Origin: Candidatus Zhuqueibacterota bacterium
GTDB lineage: Bacteria > Zhuqueibacterota > Zhuqueibacteria > Residuimicrobiales > Krinioviventaceae
DNA length: 36,273 nt
Direction: 5' to 3'
NCBI GenBank assembly: GCA_016928775.1
Contig: JAFGKD010000128.1
Coordinates: 1 to 36,273 of the forward strand
Shown here one piece after another: positions 1 to 7,792 of this stretch (the stretch's first letter is position 1; every line of letters starts with the position of its first letter). Position numbers and translations under genes: made by a program. The notes beneath the pieces are model-generated. The model searched no databases. It was not told the DNA's origin and saw nothing but the letters and a program-made list of their open reading frames with translations.

Positions 1-1
1 G

Positions 2-163
2 ATTTTAAACTGGAACCGGGGACAGGTTCAGCAGGCGCAAGCCGAACAGCGCATGCAGGAAACCCAAAGCCGCTTGTATGAACAGCGATTGCGGCCCGAA
101 CTTGGGCGTTTGATCCGGTATTGGACAATGATCCAGTTGTTAGCATCTGCGATTGGATCATGA
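2..163 (+). pseudogene. C-terminal fragment, possibly TolC-family outer-membrane efflux protein
   Basis: The frame is open from the window edge to a TGA at 161-163. It reads LNWNRGQVQQAQAEQ followed by a Gln/Arg/Glu-rich helix. The NRGQ...QAQAE pattern resembles the second repeat of outer-membrane efflux proteins (TolC/CusC/CzcC type), where a W-N-R-x-Q turn leads into a periplasmic coiled-coil helix. After about 35 residues the resemblance stops, and the frame ends in a hydrophobic stretch unlike a normal TolC terminus. I read this as a broken 3' end rather than a natural one. The assignment rests on a short stretch and the 5' part is outside the window. Confidence 0.35.
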
Positions 164-243
164 AACTCGGATGCAGAGAAATGTTTTTGATGCCGACGAT
201 CAAATTTACTATACTAAAGAACACAAAAAGAAAAGGAAGCAGA

Positions 244-468
244 ATGACGACCTTTATTTTGAACGATGGTCCCTACGATACGGAACGCTCTTACAACGGC
301 CTGCGGCTGGCTATGGCCATGGCTAAAGCGAATTCACCGGTGCAGGTGTTTCTTATGGCGGATGCGGTGGCGTGTGCCGTCAAAAATCAAAACACGCCAA
401 ACGGTTTTTATAATATCGAACGCATGATTAAAAGCCTGCTGCGGGGCGGCGCCAATGTTTATGCGTGA
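244..468 (+). pseudogene. DsrE-family sulfurtransferase-like protein, 3'-truncated (TGA at first CxxC cysteine)
   Basis: Starts at ATG 244 behind AGGAAG at a good distance. The protein begins MTTFILNDGPYDTERSYNGL, the classic DsrE/YchN-like opening, and continues through NIERMIKSLLRGGANVYA. Family members then read C-G-[TS]-C-x-D-A-R-G and carry on for roughly 35 more residues. Here the codon for that first cysteine is TGA (466-468), followed in frame by GGT TCG TGC TGC GAC (GSCCD), after which the homology ends at a junction with a minus-strand pectate lyase fragment near 480-485. DsrE proteins are small sulfur-relay or sulfur-binding proteins; the motif cysteine is the reactive residue. The gene is therefore broken twice, at the Cys codon and at the junction. 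The TGA could have encoded selenocysteine in the intact ancestor. Confidence 0.75.
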
Positions 469-485
469 GGTTCGTGCTGCGACGT

Positions 486-683
486 ATCGACCGCTGCTCT
501 TAAACTGCCTTCTCCGCTGTCATTAAAATTTATCACCTCGTAAAAGACACCACCTCGGCCGCCTTGCGAGTATTTTCCATAGCCTTCAGCTCCTGGAAAG
601 GCAATTTGCTGAGAATAAAGAATTCTGTAATACGTGAAAAGAATAGAGAAAAGTATTAGCCTGAAAACTTTTACGGACGTCAT
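486..683 (-). pseudogene. Pectate lyase, N-terminal fragment
   Basis: Minus-strand start at 683, preceded by GAGGAAATGAGAAAATT. A signal peptide (MTSVKVFRLILFSILF..., cleavage near residue 24) leads into FPGAEGYGKYSQGGRGG and NDSGEGSLRAAVD, the well known N-terminal signature of secreted pectate lyases of the Pel/PL1-type beta-helix. The match stops at SLRAAVD; the remaining ~300 residues including the catalytic helix are missing, replaced by DsrE sequence on the other strand. It is non-functional, but it shows that the pectinolytic island once extended further left. The frame runs on into the DsrE gene as far as 459, but those codons are unrelated. Confidence 0.8.
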
Positions 684-731
684 AATTTTCTCATTTCCTC
701 TTCATCAAACAAAGCGGATTGCCGGCTGTCA

Positions 732-1019
732 TGGTATTTTTCGATTGAGCCTGATAATGTTGGTATGCAACACAAATGGTATTCGACCGATCTAGATGAT
801 GTAATTGAATTGCCCGGCACCACCGATTTGGCTCAAAAGGATTTCCTGAATCAGGACACAACCACTTTACATCTAAAACTGCCGTTTGGAACGTACAAAA
901 TCATCGCAGGCTTGGATTGATGAGCATTTTGTCGGATCATCACACATTTTGCAATCTCCACAATTTTTTGATGTGTCACCATATTTATCACCCGGGGAGC
1001 ACTCTATTTATCTTGCAAC
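732..1019 (+). pseudogene. GH2-type glycosidase fragment with internal deletion and frameshift
   Basis: Two frames carry pieces of one protein. Frame A (732-~875) reads FSIEPDNVGMQHKWY...DDVIELPGTTDLAQK...QDTTTLHL, the N-terminal sugar-binding (jelly-roll) domain of many bacterial GH2 enzymes, whose typical text is 'D-x-x-x-LPGTTD-x-A-x-K'. Frame B (886-~1019) reads ERTKSSQAWIDEHFVGSSH...SPQFFDVSPYLSPGEHSI, which in GH2 proteins lies about 35 residues further on. So roughly 100 bp were lost between them, with a frame change. The fragment runs into the 3' end of the converging GH20 gene. There is no catalytic domain and it is certainly non-functional. Whether the source was a beta-galactosidase or another GH2 specificity cannot be told. 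Confidence 0.7.
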
Positions 1020-1024
1020 ATCAT

Positions 1025-3592
1025 TCACTGAATATAGTACTTGTATTTATGATTCCTCACTTGAACATCCGGCAATTGAAACGAAAATCCCCAATCCCCA
1101 TTTTTCTGATCGATTTTTAAAAGCAGGTGGTTCCATCCTGCCCGCAACGACAAACGAATTTCTTCTTCATCCGGTATAAGGCTGCGAATAGTGTGGCGTT
1201 CAAAAACGAGTCGATCATTCAACACGATTTCAATGCCGTCATTACTACCAAAAGTAGCGCGTACAGTTTGAGCCATTGGACTATGAATACGGCAATAAGC
1301 ATAGGCGAGGACCTCAATATTCTTTTCATAATAATGAGAAAGTTTGATCGTGGTATAGTCCGGTGATTCAAACTTTTGCCATCTGATGAGCTCTCCTGAT
1401 TCTGCAGTGAATGCATCACCCGGGAAAGGCCTGACATGCAGCTCGCCGCCGGCTGGCGTCAGATAATCGTGTTCGTAAGCAGTACCGCCCGGATTGGGAA
1501 AGGGGCCGGCGAGTAGCCAGTACTGGAAATATCGACCGTTTGCTCCGGAAATATCCAGCCGAATATGCATCGGTGCCGCAAGTGCATGACCGTTATCAAA
1601 TGATTTTAAACTGTTGGACAGCAGAGCTTTTGTATCGGTAAGACTTTGAATGTGTCCATCATACAAGTCCAAAATGCGGTCAAGCCAATAGGCCCGATTT
1701 TCTTCCAGCCACAGCGATTGAAAGGTATGGCGTAACGTTGAAACAGATTGGATCACTTTAGATAACTGTGTGATGGCATCCACCAACAATACGCGTGTTG
1801 TTGCCCGATCTTTTTTTTGCAAAAGACAAGCTTTGTGGTAGTTCTCTGCAGTCGCCAGAATGATGTGCCTGGCTTCTGCCATGAAGCGAAATTGATCAAT
1901 GGTGAAGCGGATGGCTTTCAAATCAGATTCGTATACCTGAGGATCTGCACGATCGAGCGCCTCCTCACTTTGGTTACAAATATCAATTACATGATCCCAG
2001 CCGGACGGGTCAAGTTGCAGAGACTCGCCGCGTTCCGGGATCAGTGTTTTCCAGAATATCGCCTCGTTGAGCTCAAAAGTCTGCGGCAAATCGGTCAGGC
2101 GCGTCAATGAGTTCAAGACCTGGCCGACGGAGGCGCCCTGATTACCGTAGACGCCCCCTTCAAATCGATTCGTAAAGGTGTCAACCGATTCATCATTCGG
2201 GAACCACGCGTGATCTGCAGCATAGCCAATCCCGTACCAATCCAGTGAAAAGAGCGCCTTTCCCCCATCATCCCAAACTGTATTGACCATGCCCAACGAA
2301 TTATATCGTGACGCATCTTTAGCGAACTGACGGATGTTACCCATGGTCATGCGATAATCAGGCATCAATCGATTGGAGTTGAGCACCCCGCAACTAAATA
2401 AAAAATCGAATCCTTGATCGGCAAACGGTTTTAGACAGTCGTCGAAAGAGTCACGTGCATCGTACCCCCACGTTCCTATGATGATATCTTGTGGAATCAT
2501 CTGTAAAATCTCGGGATGCTGCAAAACAATGTCGCCCCATATGAGCATGCGCTTGCCGAGTCCTGAAACAATATCATAGAGTGCATTGATGTGGCGGGCA
2601 TACACCCACGCCACGCCCAAGCTATCAACATATTTTTTCGATGGGCCCCGCCCAATATCCCACGTCTCATCACAATTCACATTAAAAATGGGTGACGAAA
2701 ATGCCGGTATCATCTCTTTATAAATATCAGCCAGAAAACGATGCGCCTCATTACTCATCGGATTGAGCATACGATCGGTTTCACCCAGATGGCGATATTG
2801 GGGAAAAGCCAAAATCTTTTCAAAATGTCCGAGGGATTGAAAATTGCCCATAATGTCCATGTGATAGTTCGCGGCATAGTCTGTGATCTTTTTCCACTCA
2901 TCTATTGTGAGTGAACCACCGGCAGGAGCAAAATCACCATGCGATTCGGTTTTGACCACATGTTCAACATAGTGTGTAAAAAGATTGATCTTTAACTCGG
3001 AAAGACGGCGGATTTGAGTTTTCATATACTCGAGGGTCGGAACAGGTCCACGACTGATATCATCCATCACTCCTCGATATTGAAATTCAGGCCAGTCGAT
3101 GATTCGGAGACAAACAACATGCGGAGAATTCGAACCGCGGACAAGTTGTTTTAGTGATTGCACAGCATAAAACACGCCGGCCGGAGTATTGGCAGCAATA
3201 ATGATTCGCTTCTCCCGGATATCCAGGATATAACCCTCCTCCCCGATTCTATCCTCAGGCCATAAATCCTCCTTTTGACATAGATTTCGAAACTCCTGAT
3301 CCTGTTCCGGGAATCCCACCCAAATCAGGAATTCAGACTCGTTTTTTTGCCACAAGGGTACACCATTGTTTTCTCGAATCAACTGATCAAGTTGTTTAAT
3401 TGACATTCGATGGTGAGATGTATCCGTATCCGCAATTCGCACCCGGATACTGTTTTGATGGAAACAAAAAACTCCGGTACCCGGCTGTACAAGATGTGGC
3501 TTGGGGACTATTGTGATGTCCGAGACAGCCAAACCGGATCGATGGTGAATGAGAACAAGCGATACCAGAAAGCAAAATAATAGTCTATTCAT
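1025..3592 (-). CDS. Exported GH20-type beta-N-acetylhexosaminidase-like glycosidase
   Basis: 855 residues, start at 3592 behind GGGAG eight bases upstream. An N-terminal signal peptide (MNRLLFCFLVSLVLIHH) is followed by a GH20b-like domain (~25-165; ANTPAGVFYAVQSLKQL), then a TIM barrel opening with FQYRGVMDDISRGPVPT. The GH20 catalytic Asp-Glu pair is visible in NVNCDETWDIGRG (D-E), where the Asp stabilises the 2-acetamido group and the Glu is the acid/base. Barrel elements W-G-D and NTVWDDGG follow. The last ~170 residues (YFQYWLLAGPFPNPGG...) form a separate beta-rich, probably carbohydrate-binding domain. It follows the 3655 gene with a 62-bp gap and is probably cotranscribed with it. 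GH20 activity in a pectin-type island is unexpected; related GH20 subfamilies may cleave other sugars, so substrate is open. Confidence 0.8.
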   Translation of the reverse strand: MNRLLFCFLVSLVLIHHRSGLAVSDITIVPKPHLVQPGTGVFCFHQNSIRVRIADTDTSHHRMSIKQLDQLIRENNGVPLWQKNESEFLIWVGFPEQDQEFRNLCQKEDLWPEDRIGEEGYILDIREKRIIIAANTPAGVFYAVQSLKQLVRGSNSPHVVCLRIIDWPEFQYRGVMDDISRGPVPTLEYMKTQIRRLSELKINLFTHYVEHVVKTESHGDFAPAGGSLTIDEWKKITDYAANYHMDIMGNFQSLGHFEKILAFPQYRHLGETDRMLNPMSNEAHRFLADIYKEMIPAFSSPIFNVNCDETWDIGRGPSKKYVDSLGVAWVYARHINALYDIVSGLGKRMLIWGDIVLQHPEILQMIPQDIIIGTWGYDARDSFDDCLKPFADQGFDFLFSCGVLNSNRLMPDYRMTMGNIRQFAKDASRYNSLGMVNTVWDDGGKALFSLDWYGIGYAADHAWFPNDESVDTFTNRFEGGVYGNQGASVGQVLNSLTRLTDLPQTFELNEAIFWKTLIPERGESLQLDPSGWDHVIDICNQSEEALDRADPQVYESDLKAIRFTIDQFRFMAEARHIILATAENYHKACLLQKKDRATTRVLLVDAITQLSKVIQSVSTLRHTFQSLWLEENRAYWLDRILDLYDGHIQSLTDTKALLSNSLKSFDNGHALAAPMHIRLDISGANGRYFQYWLLAGPFPNPGGTAYEHDYLTPAGGELHVRPFPGDAFTAESGELIRWQKFESPDYTTIKLSHYYEKNIEVLAYAYCRIHSPMAQTVRATFGSNDGIEIVLNDRLVFERHTIRSLIPDEEEIRLSLRAGWNHLLLKIDQKNGDWGFSFQLPDVQVRNHKYKYYIQ

Positions 3593-3654
3593 TCAAATTC
3601 TCCCAAATCGGACTTGAGTGTTCAGGGATGACATACATCCGCAACTCACGACAA

Positions 3655-6198
3655 TCACATTTTTTTAATAATAACATCACAAAGTAATTGTGCCAAGTCG
3701 AAAACGATTCGCTCTCCCTTTGAGTTGATCCTGATCGATCTGGTCGTTTCCTCCACTTTGTTCTGTATTGTCATTAGATAATCCCCGGGATCCAGCTGCC
3801 ATACCCGTAATTTAACGGGATACGTCTTATGTTCATATGAAAAAAACTGTACATGCAATTTTGTGGTCGAAGACTCTTTCACCAGAGCCGTCATTGTTTC
3901 TCGGGTATCTTGATATGACACCGCAAAATAGGGAGACGAACTTTCCTGCACACCATCGCCAGTCAGCATCGCCTTGAGATGATCCGCACCCCGAATATAG
4001 ACGCGATCCGTAACCAAAACCTCGGATGTTAAGAGCGGTCTATTGTAGCTCACACTCTCGAGCACAGGTTTGCAGCCATGAACCAGAAAAGATTCATCTC
4101 CAGTCAATCTGAAACGGAGATAATCGGTGCCATATTTTAAAAGCAGATCATCGTATCGATTATCGCTGGTCATCAATCGCCATTGCGAGACAACCTGCCA
4201 AAAGGCGCTCTCATTTTTCAAATGAGAAACAGCCCATTCAGCCGATCCGGTCTTATATCGGGAATGATGTTCCGAGACAAAATCATAGGTCTTGATAAAT
4301 TGGAGAGTTTTATCGATGGGCTCAAGCAGGGTTGAATCTTGTGTCATCTTAAAAGTGAAAAGAAGTTGGTCCAGCATCATGCTCCCTGTGTGCGCCGTCC
4401 AGTCAAAATAATCCCAGTACATATTTGCTTTGTACCAGGTTGGTTCATCACCATTGATTGCTTCATCCGGAAAACGGATAGATCCAGGAATGAGGCCTGG
4501 CGGCTTTGACTTGGCAGTATCCATTGCGGCACGAACCCAGGTCTTTGCATATTCGTGCATCGTCTTTAAAACCTTCGGATTGCCGGATTTCCACAACAAA
4601 AATCGTACAGCTTTTAAGGCTCGTGTATTATACTCGAGGTCCCGGTTTTTCGGCGGATCCATATCCACACTTTGAGAACCAAACCATGCAGATTTAAACA
4701 GTCGATTTCCATAAATTGTATAACCTGTCCAGAGTGATTGAAAATAGTCTGCGGAATAAGAGAGTCGCTCCTCATAGACAGGATCATCACTATACAAAAC
4801 CATCAGTGGTGCCGTATCAGAGATGAATTCTGAGGCATGTTCAACGTCCAGTGCATACTTTGAGTAGCCTTTATAGACTTTAGGGTTTTTCCAAACCTCA
4901 TCAGCCAGTTTTTTCCAACCGCGCAACGCTGTTTGGTCGCCCGCAAGGATCAGAGATGACCACCATCGCAGCAGCTCCACATCATCGCCAATTTTGCCGC
5001 CAAACTCGCCGTTCTCAGCCTGTCGCTCATTGACCCACCAATGCGCAATTTCCCGCATTCGACATAATGCCTCAAACTGGGATCTTGACCATGCAGGCGC
5101 CCCATCAATATTCAGTAAATTATCACAAAACGAAACGCTCTTTATTTTCTCTCCTGTATACATGGCTAAAAGCTGATCGTCCGGATATTTTTTCCGTAGT
5201 ATTGTAAAATCTCGTTGTGCGCCTGCAATCTCGTGCATGCCATGCCGCTCCTCGCCCAACCAATAGAGCAATTTCGCCCGCATCCATAAAGCTCTTTCAT
5301 ACAACGGACAGGTTTCCACATCCGGTCGATTTAAAAGACCATCCAATATCATGACGGCCTGATGATAGCGGGAAAAAATAGACAGTCCGGTTTTTTCGTA
5401 TGCCCATTCCCATCCCATGTAATTGAGCAGGATTTCGGCTTCAGCGAGCAGCTGGATTTGTTGATGCCAGTATTGATAAAATGGATCATTCGGATCTGTT
5501 TTAACTTTTGCAGCGATCAAATTGTTCAGATCAATCAGATTCTCCCTGGAATTAAATGTTCCTGCTCGTTCGATTATACTCGCCATAGCTTTATGAGAAT
5601 CAGTCTTTACAACAGGATCCGGTGTCAACGAAAAGCCAAGCAATCGTACGACATCATTATTACCATGCAGGATAAATTCAAAATGTCCATCTTTAACATC
5701 AAATGGAACGTGCAAAATACGATATATTCCCTGAATATTTTTACGGGGCTCGGCCGGTTCTCGAAAAGGATGCCACTGGAGCCGGATTTCCTCATCATCA
5801 AGAAATAAATGCATCGTCGAAGAATCTTCTTTACCGGCCTCAATCCAGCAGGTCAGCCACCATTTCCCGGACGGGATATCAGCACGGAAGCCCAATTTAT
5901 CACCTTGAACACCATCAATTGTAAACTCTGATCTTGATTTTCTCAGCTCTTGCCGCTTGAATTCTGACGTTGGCGCCATAGTCCATCCAAACTGCGATTC
6001 TTTCGAATACGCATGATCAATGCTCAACTCGCAGCAACCCGCTTGAATTCCAGAGTTTCTTGAACCAGGATCAAACTTGTAATGACTCTTTGATAATGGT
6101 TCTCTTTGGTTATGATTTTTTTGGCACTGAAATATTGTGAGAATCAGCATAACTGACGTTATCAACAGCCAATCTATTTTTGACTTTATTTTTCTCAT
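3655..6198 (-). CDS. Large exported protein of unknown function, alpha-toroid-like
   Basis: 847 residues from ATG 6198, chosen over an ATG at 6219 because AAGGAG lies five bases before 6198. The N-terminus (MRKIKSKIDWLLITSVMLIL) is a signal sequence, perhaps with a weak lipobox ending at FQC. Residues ~55-200 look like a beta-sandwich (binding) domain. The rest is rich in aromatic helical segments (NGEFGGKIGDDVELLRWW, YNTRALKAVRFLLWKSGN, YWDYFDWTAHTGSMMLDQ), as in alpha/alpha-toroid polysaccharide lyases and uronyl hydrolases, and the C-terminus is beta-rich again. Similar long proteins occur in polysaccharide-utilisation loci of Bacteroidota and Planctomycetes without an assigned activity, as far as I recall. 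No catalytic motif is recognised with confidence. It is the first gene of a two-gene minus-strand unit with the GH20. Confidence 0.7.
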   Translation of the reverse strand: MRKIKSKIDWLLITSVMLILTIFQCQKNHNQREPLSKSHYKFDPGSRNSGIQAGCCELSIDHAYSKESQFGWTMAPTSEFKRQELRKSRSEFTIDGVQGDKLGFRADIPSGKWWLTCWIEAGKEDSSTMHLFLDDEEIRLQWHPFREPAEPRKNIQGIYRILHVPFDVKDGHFEFILHGNNDVVRLLGFSLTPDPVVKTDSHKAMASIIERAGTFNSRENLIDLNNLIAAKVKTDPNDPFYQYWHQQIQLLAEAEILLNYMGWEWAYEKTGLSIFSRYHQAVMILDGLLNRPDVETCPLYERALWMRAKLLYWLGEERHGMHEIAGAQRDFTILRKKYPDDQLLAMYTGEKIKSVSFCDNLLNIDGAPAWSRSQFEALCRMREIAHWWVNERQAENGEFGGKIGDDVELLRWWSSLILAGDQTALRGWKKLADEVWKNPKVYKGYSKYALDVEHASEFISDTAPLMVLYSDDPVYEERLSYSADYFQSLWTGYTIYGNRLFKSAWFGSQSVDMDPPKNRDLEYNTRALKAVRFLLWKSGNPKVLKTMHEYAKTWVRAAMDTAKSKPPGLIPGSIRFPDEAINGDEPTWYKANMYWDYFDWTAHTGSMMLDQLLFTFKMTQDSTLLEPIDKTLQFIKTYDFVSEHHSRYKTGSAEWAVSHLKNESAFWQVVSQWRLMTSDNRYDDLLLKYGTDYLRFRLTGDESFLVHGCKPVLESVSYNRPLLTSEVLVTDRVYIRGADHLKAMLTGDGVQESSSPYFAVSYQDTRETMTALVKESSTTKLHVQFFSYEHKTYPVKLRVWQLDPGDYLMTIQNKVEETTRSIRINSKGERIVFDLAQLLCDVIIKKM

Positions 6199-6238
6199 GC
6201 AACTCCTTTTTGAAAACACATCATTATATGACTAGACA

Positions 6239-6266
6239 AATATATGCGAAATGTGGGCAAGTGCAA
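6239..6266 (-). promoter_or_regulatory. Possible sigma70-type promoter for the 6198 gene
   Basis: On the minus strand TTGCAC (6266-6261) and TATATT (6244-6239) are separated by 16 bp, and the -10 hexamer lies about 41 bp before the start codon at 6198. Hexamers and spacing are close to the sigma70 consensus. FCB bacteria may use a different housekeeping consensus, so this is tentative. Confidence 0.35.
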
Positions 6267-6396
6267 GGGGAAAACAAAAGTACAGTTATTTTTGCGCACC
6301 AGTTTTTCCTCTTTAAAACAGAGCGTGTTAAACTGGTTGTCTATATTGCGGGAGATGAAAATACTTTTAGTGGGTTACTTGTTGCGAACGGAAAAA

Positions 6397-7566
6397 TTAT
6401 TTTTCAATATCATTAAAATAAACCAGCCGATGTTCCATGCTGGAGTGCGAGAATCCTTTGACCTCAAACACGGCTTCAAAGTATTTAATTTCTCTATCTC
6501 GGAGATATGCATTTTCAAATTCTTTGATATTTTCAGGATCTGAAAACAGATTTGTTGTCTCAATAGTTCCTATATCATGAGTTGATAAAAAGAAAAACAG
6601 GGTGTTGTTGCGTGGACCGGGCCGTTTGACAACGATTGCATAGTCTATCATCGGGTAGTCACTTGTTAATGTAGCAGCGAATACGCTTTGTGTTTTAGTC
6701 GTATCGCCTGTCAACATGGTTAACTCGTGGTTCTCTGAATTATAGTGGATCTGCTCCTGTAGTACATTCATCAAAACGCCAGTCCCCCGAAACGAACCGA
6801 TATAGATAATATTGTTTTTATTGATCTCATTCCATTGAAAGTTTGAACCTATTCTCATATCAAAGGAAATGTGATTATGATGAAAAAGTGATGCAATATT
6901 TGAAAGAGACCACGGGATCCGCGTGGGAAAATAAGATTTAGCATATTTGCCCAGGGTACCAATTTCAGGTGACAATGCGAGTGTATCGAGATAATCCTCA
7001 AATTCATTATCGGAATTAATCTGAACATCGCGGATATTCCAGGATTGACCGAAAAAGTGTCCCTTGAAAAAGTAATGATCACCCAACACGATTGTTGTTT
7101 TTTGACTATTCTCGAGCACATCTCCCCAAACCGGATCATTTTTTGAAATGATATTCTTATTGTGATGAATGAACAGCATTCCAAGCATCGCCACTAAAAG
7201 CAAAAGTATAATTGCCCCGAGTAAAATAAATGGACTTTTGCTCCGATTTAATGTCATGGCGTAATTTTCTTGAAATTCAACTTTATAATGACCTTTCGGT
7301 ATTAAAATTTGAATATTGTCGTCTTTTCCTTCCTTATGATAATAGGATTGCAACTTTTTCCTCAAATTATGGACATAAACCCTGACCGTAGAGTCCAGAG
7401 TCGGATCATAATCGCGGTTCTTTTTAAAGATCTCCATTGCGATACTGATTTCTTTTGGCGTTTCATTTTTGAGTGTGCTCGCCACCAGGTATCGCAATAG
7501 CGGCTCATAATGGTCGTGATTCGCAAATTCTTTACTGGCACAAATTTTATTCAAATAAAATTGCAA
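6397..7566 (-). CDS. Membrane-anchored winged-helix transcriptional regulator
   Basis: 389 residues from a TTG at 7566; two in-frame TAG codons stand 9-14 bp upstream and no ATG is available. Residues ~20-100 form a winged helix-turn-helix of the OmpR/ToxR type: LLRYLV...EISIAMEIF...DPTLDSTVRVYVHNLRKKL...IPKGHY, the DNA-binding wing ending at GHYKVEF. One transmembrane helix follows (~113-134, PFILLGAIILLLLVAMLGML), then a ~250-residue domain predicted to face the periplasm. This is ToxR/CadC-like one-component topology: an outside sensor with a cytoplasmic DNA-binding head. It is divergent from the TonB receptor and ends just ahead of the 6198 gene, so it probably controls both arms of the island. 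The sensor domain is not one I recognise. Confidence 0.8.
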   Translation of the reverse strand: MQFYLNKICASKEFANHDHYEPLLRYLVASTLKNETPKEISIAMEIFKKNRDYDPTLDSTVRVYVHNLRKKLQSYYHKEGKDDNIQILIPKGHYKVEFQENYAMTLNRSKSPFILLGAIILLLLVAMLGMLFIHHNKNIISKNDPVWGDVLENSQKTTIVLGDHYFFKGHFFGQSWNIRDVQINSDNEFEDYLDTLALSPEIGTLGKYAKSYFPTRIPWSLSNIASLFHHNHISFDMRIGSNFQWNEINKNNIIYIGSFRGTGVLMNVLQEQIHYNSENHELTMLTGDTTKTQSVFAATLTSDYPMIDYAIVVKRPGPRNNTLFFFLSTHDIGTIETTNLFSDPENIKEFENAYLRDREIKYFEAVFEVKGFSHSSMEHRLVYFNDIEK

Positions 7567-7582
7567 AAGACTCTACTAACCT

Positions 7583-7615
7583 TTGTTAATGAATTGTTAA
7601 CGCTGTTGTTAACGC
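7583..7615. promoter_or_regulatory. Three TTGTTAA direct repeats, probable operator of the winged-helix regulator
   Basis: TTGTTAATGA (7583-7592), TTGTTAACGC (7594-7603) and TTGTTAACGC (7606-7615) are in the same orientation with start-to-start distances of 11 and 12 bp, about one helical turn. They lie 17 bp upstream of the regulator start and ~178 bp before the TonB receptor start. OmpR-type winged helices bind direct repeats with this spacing head to tail, so autoregulation plus control of the divergent operon is the natural reading. Confidence 0.55.
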
Positions 7616-7792
7616 ACAATTACTTGTTTGCTTGAAAGAAAGTCAATATAATAAATTTAGTCAGAAACACATCTAAATTTATATAAAATATAATAGTACC
7701 TACGAAATATGCAAGAATTTTTATTTTTTCTCTCTTTGACAAGACCGGGATAAAATCGGAATGACTGATTAACCAAATCTATGGAGGAGGAA

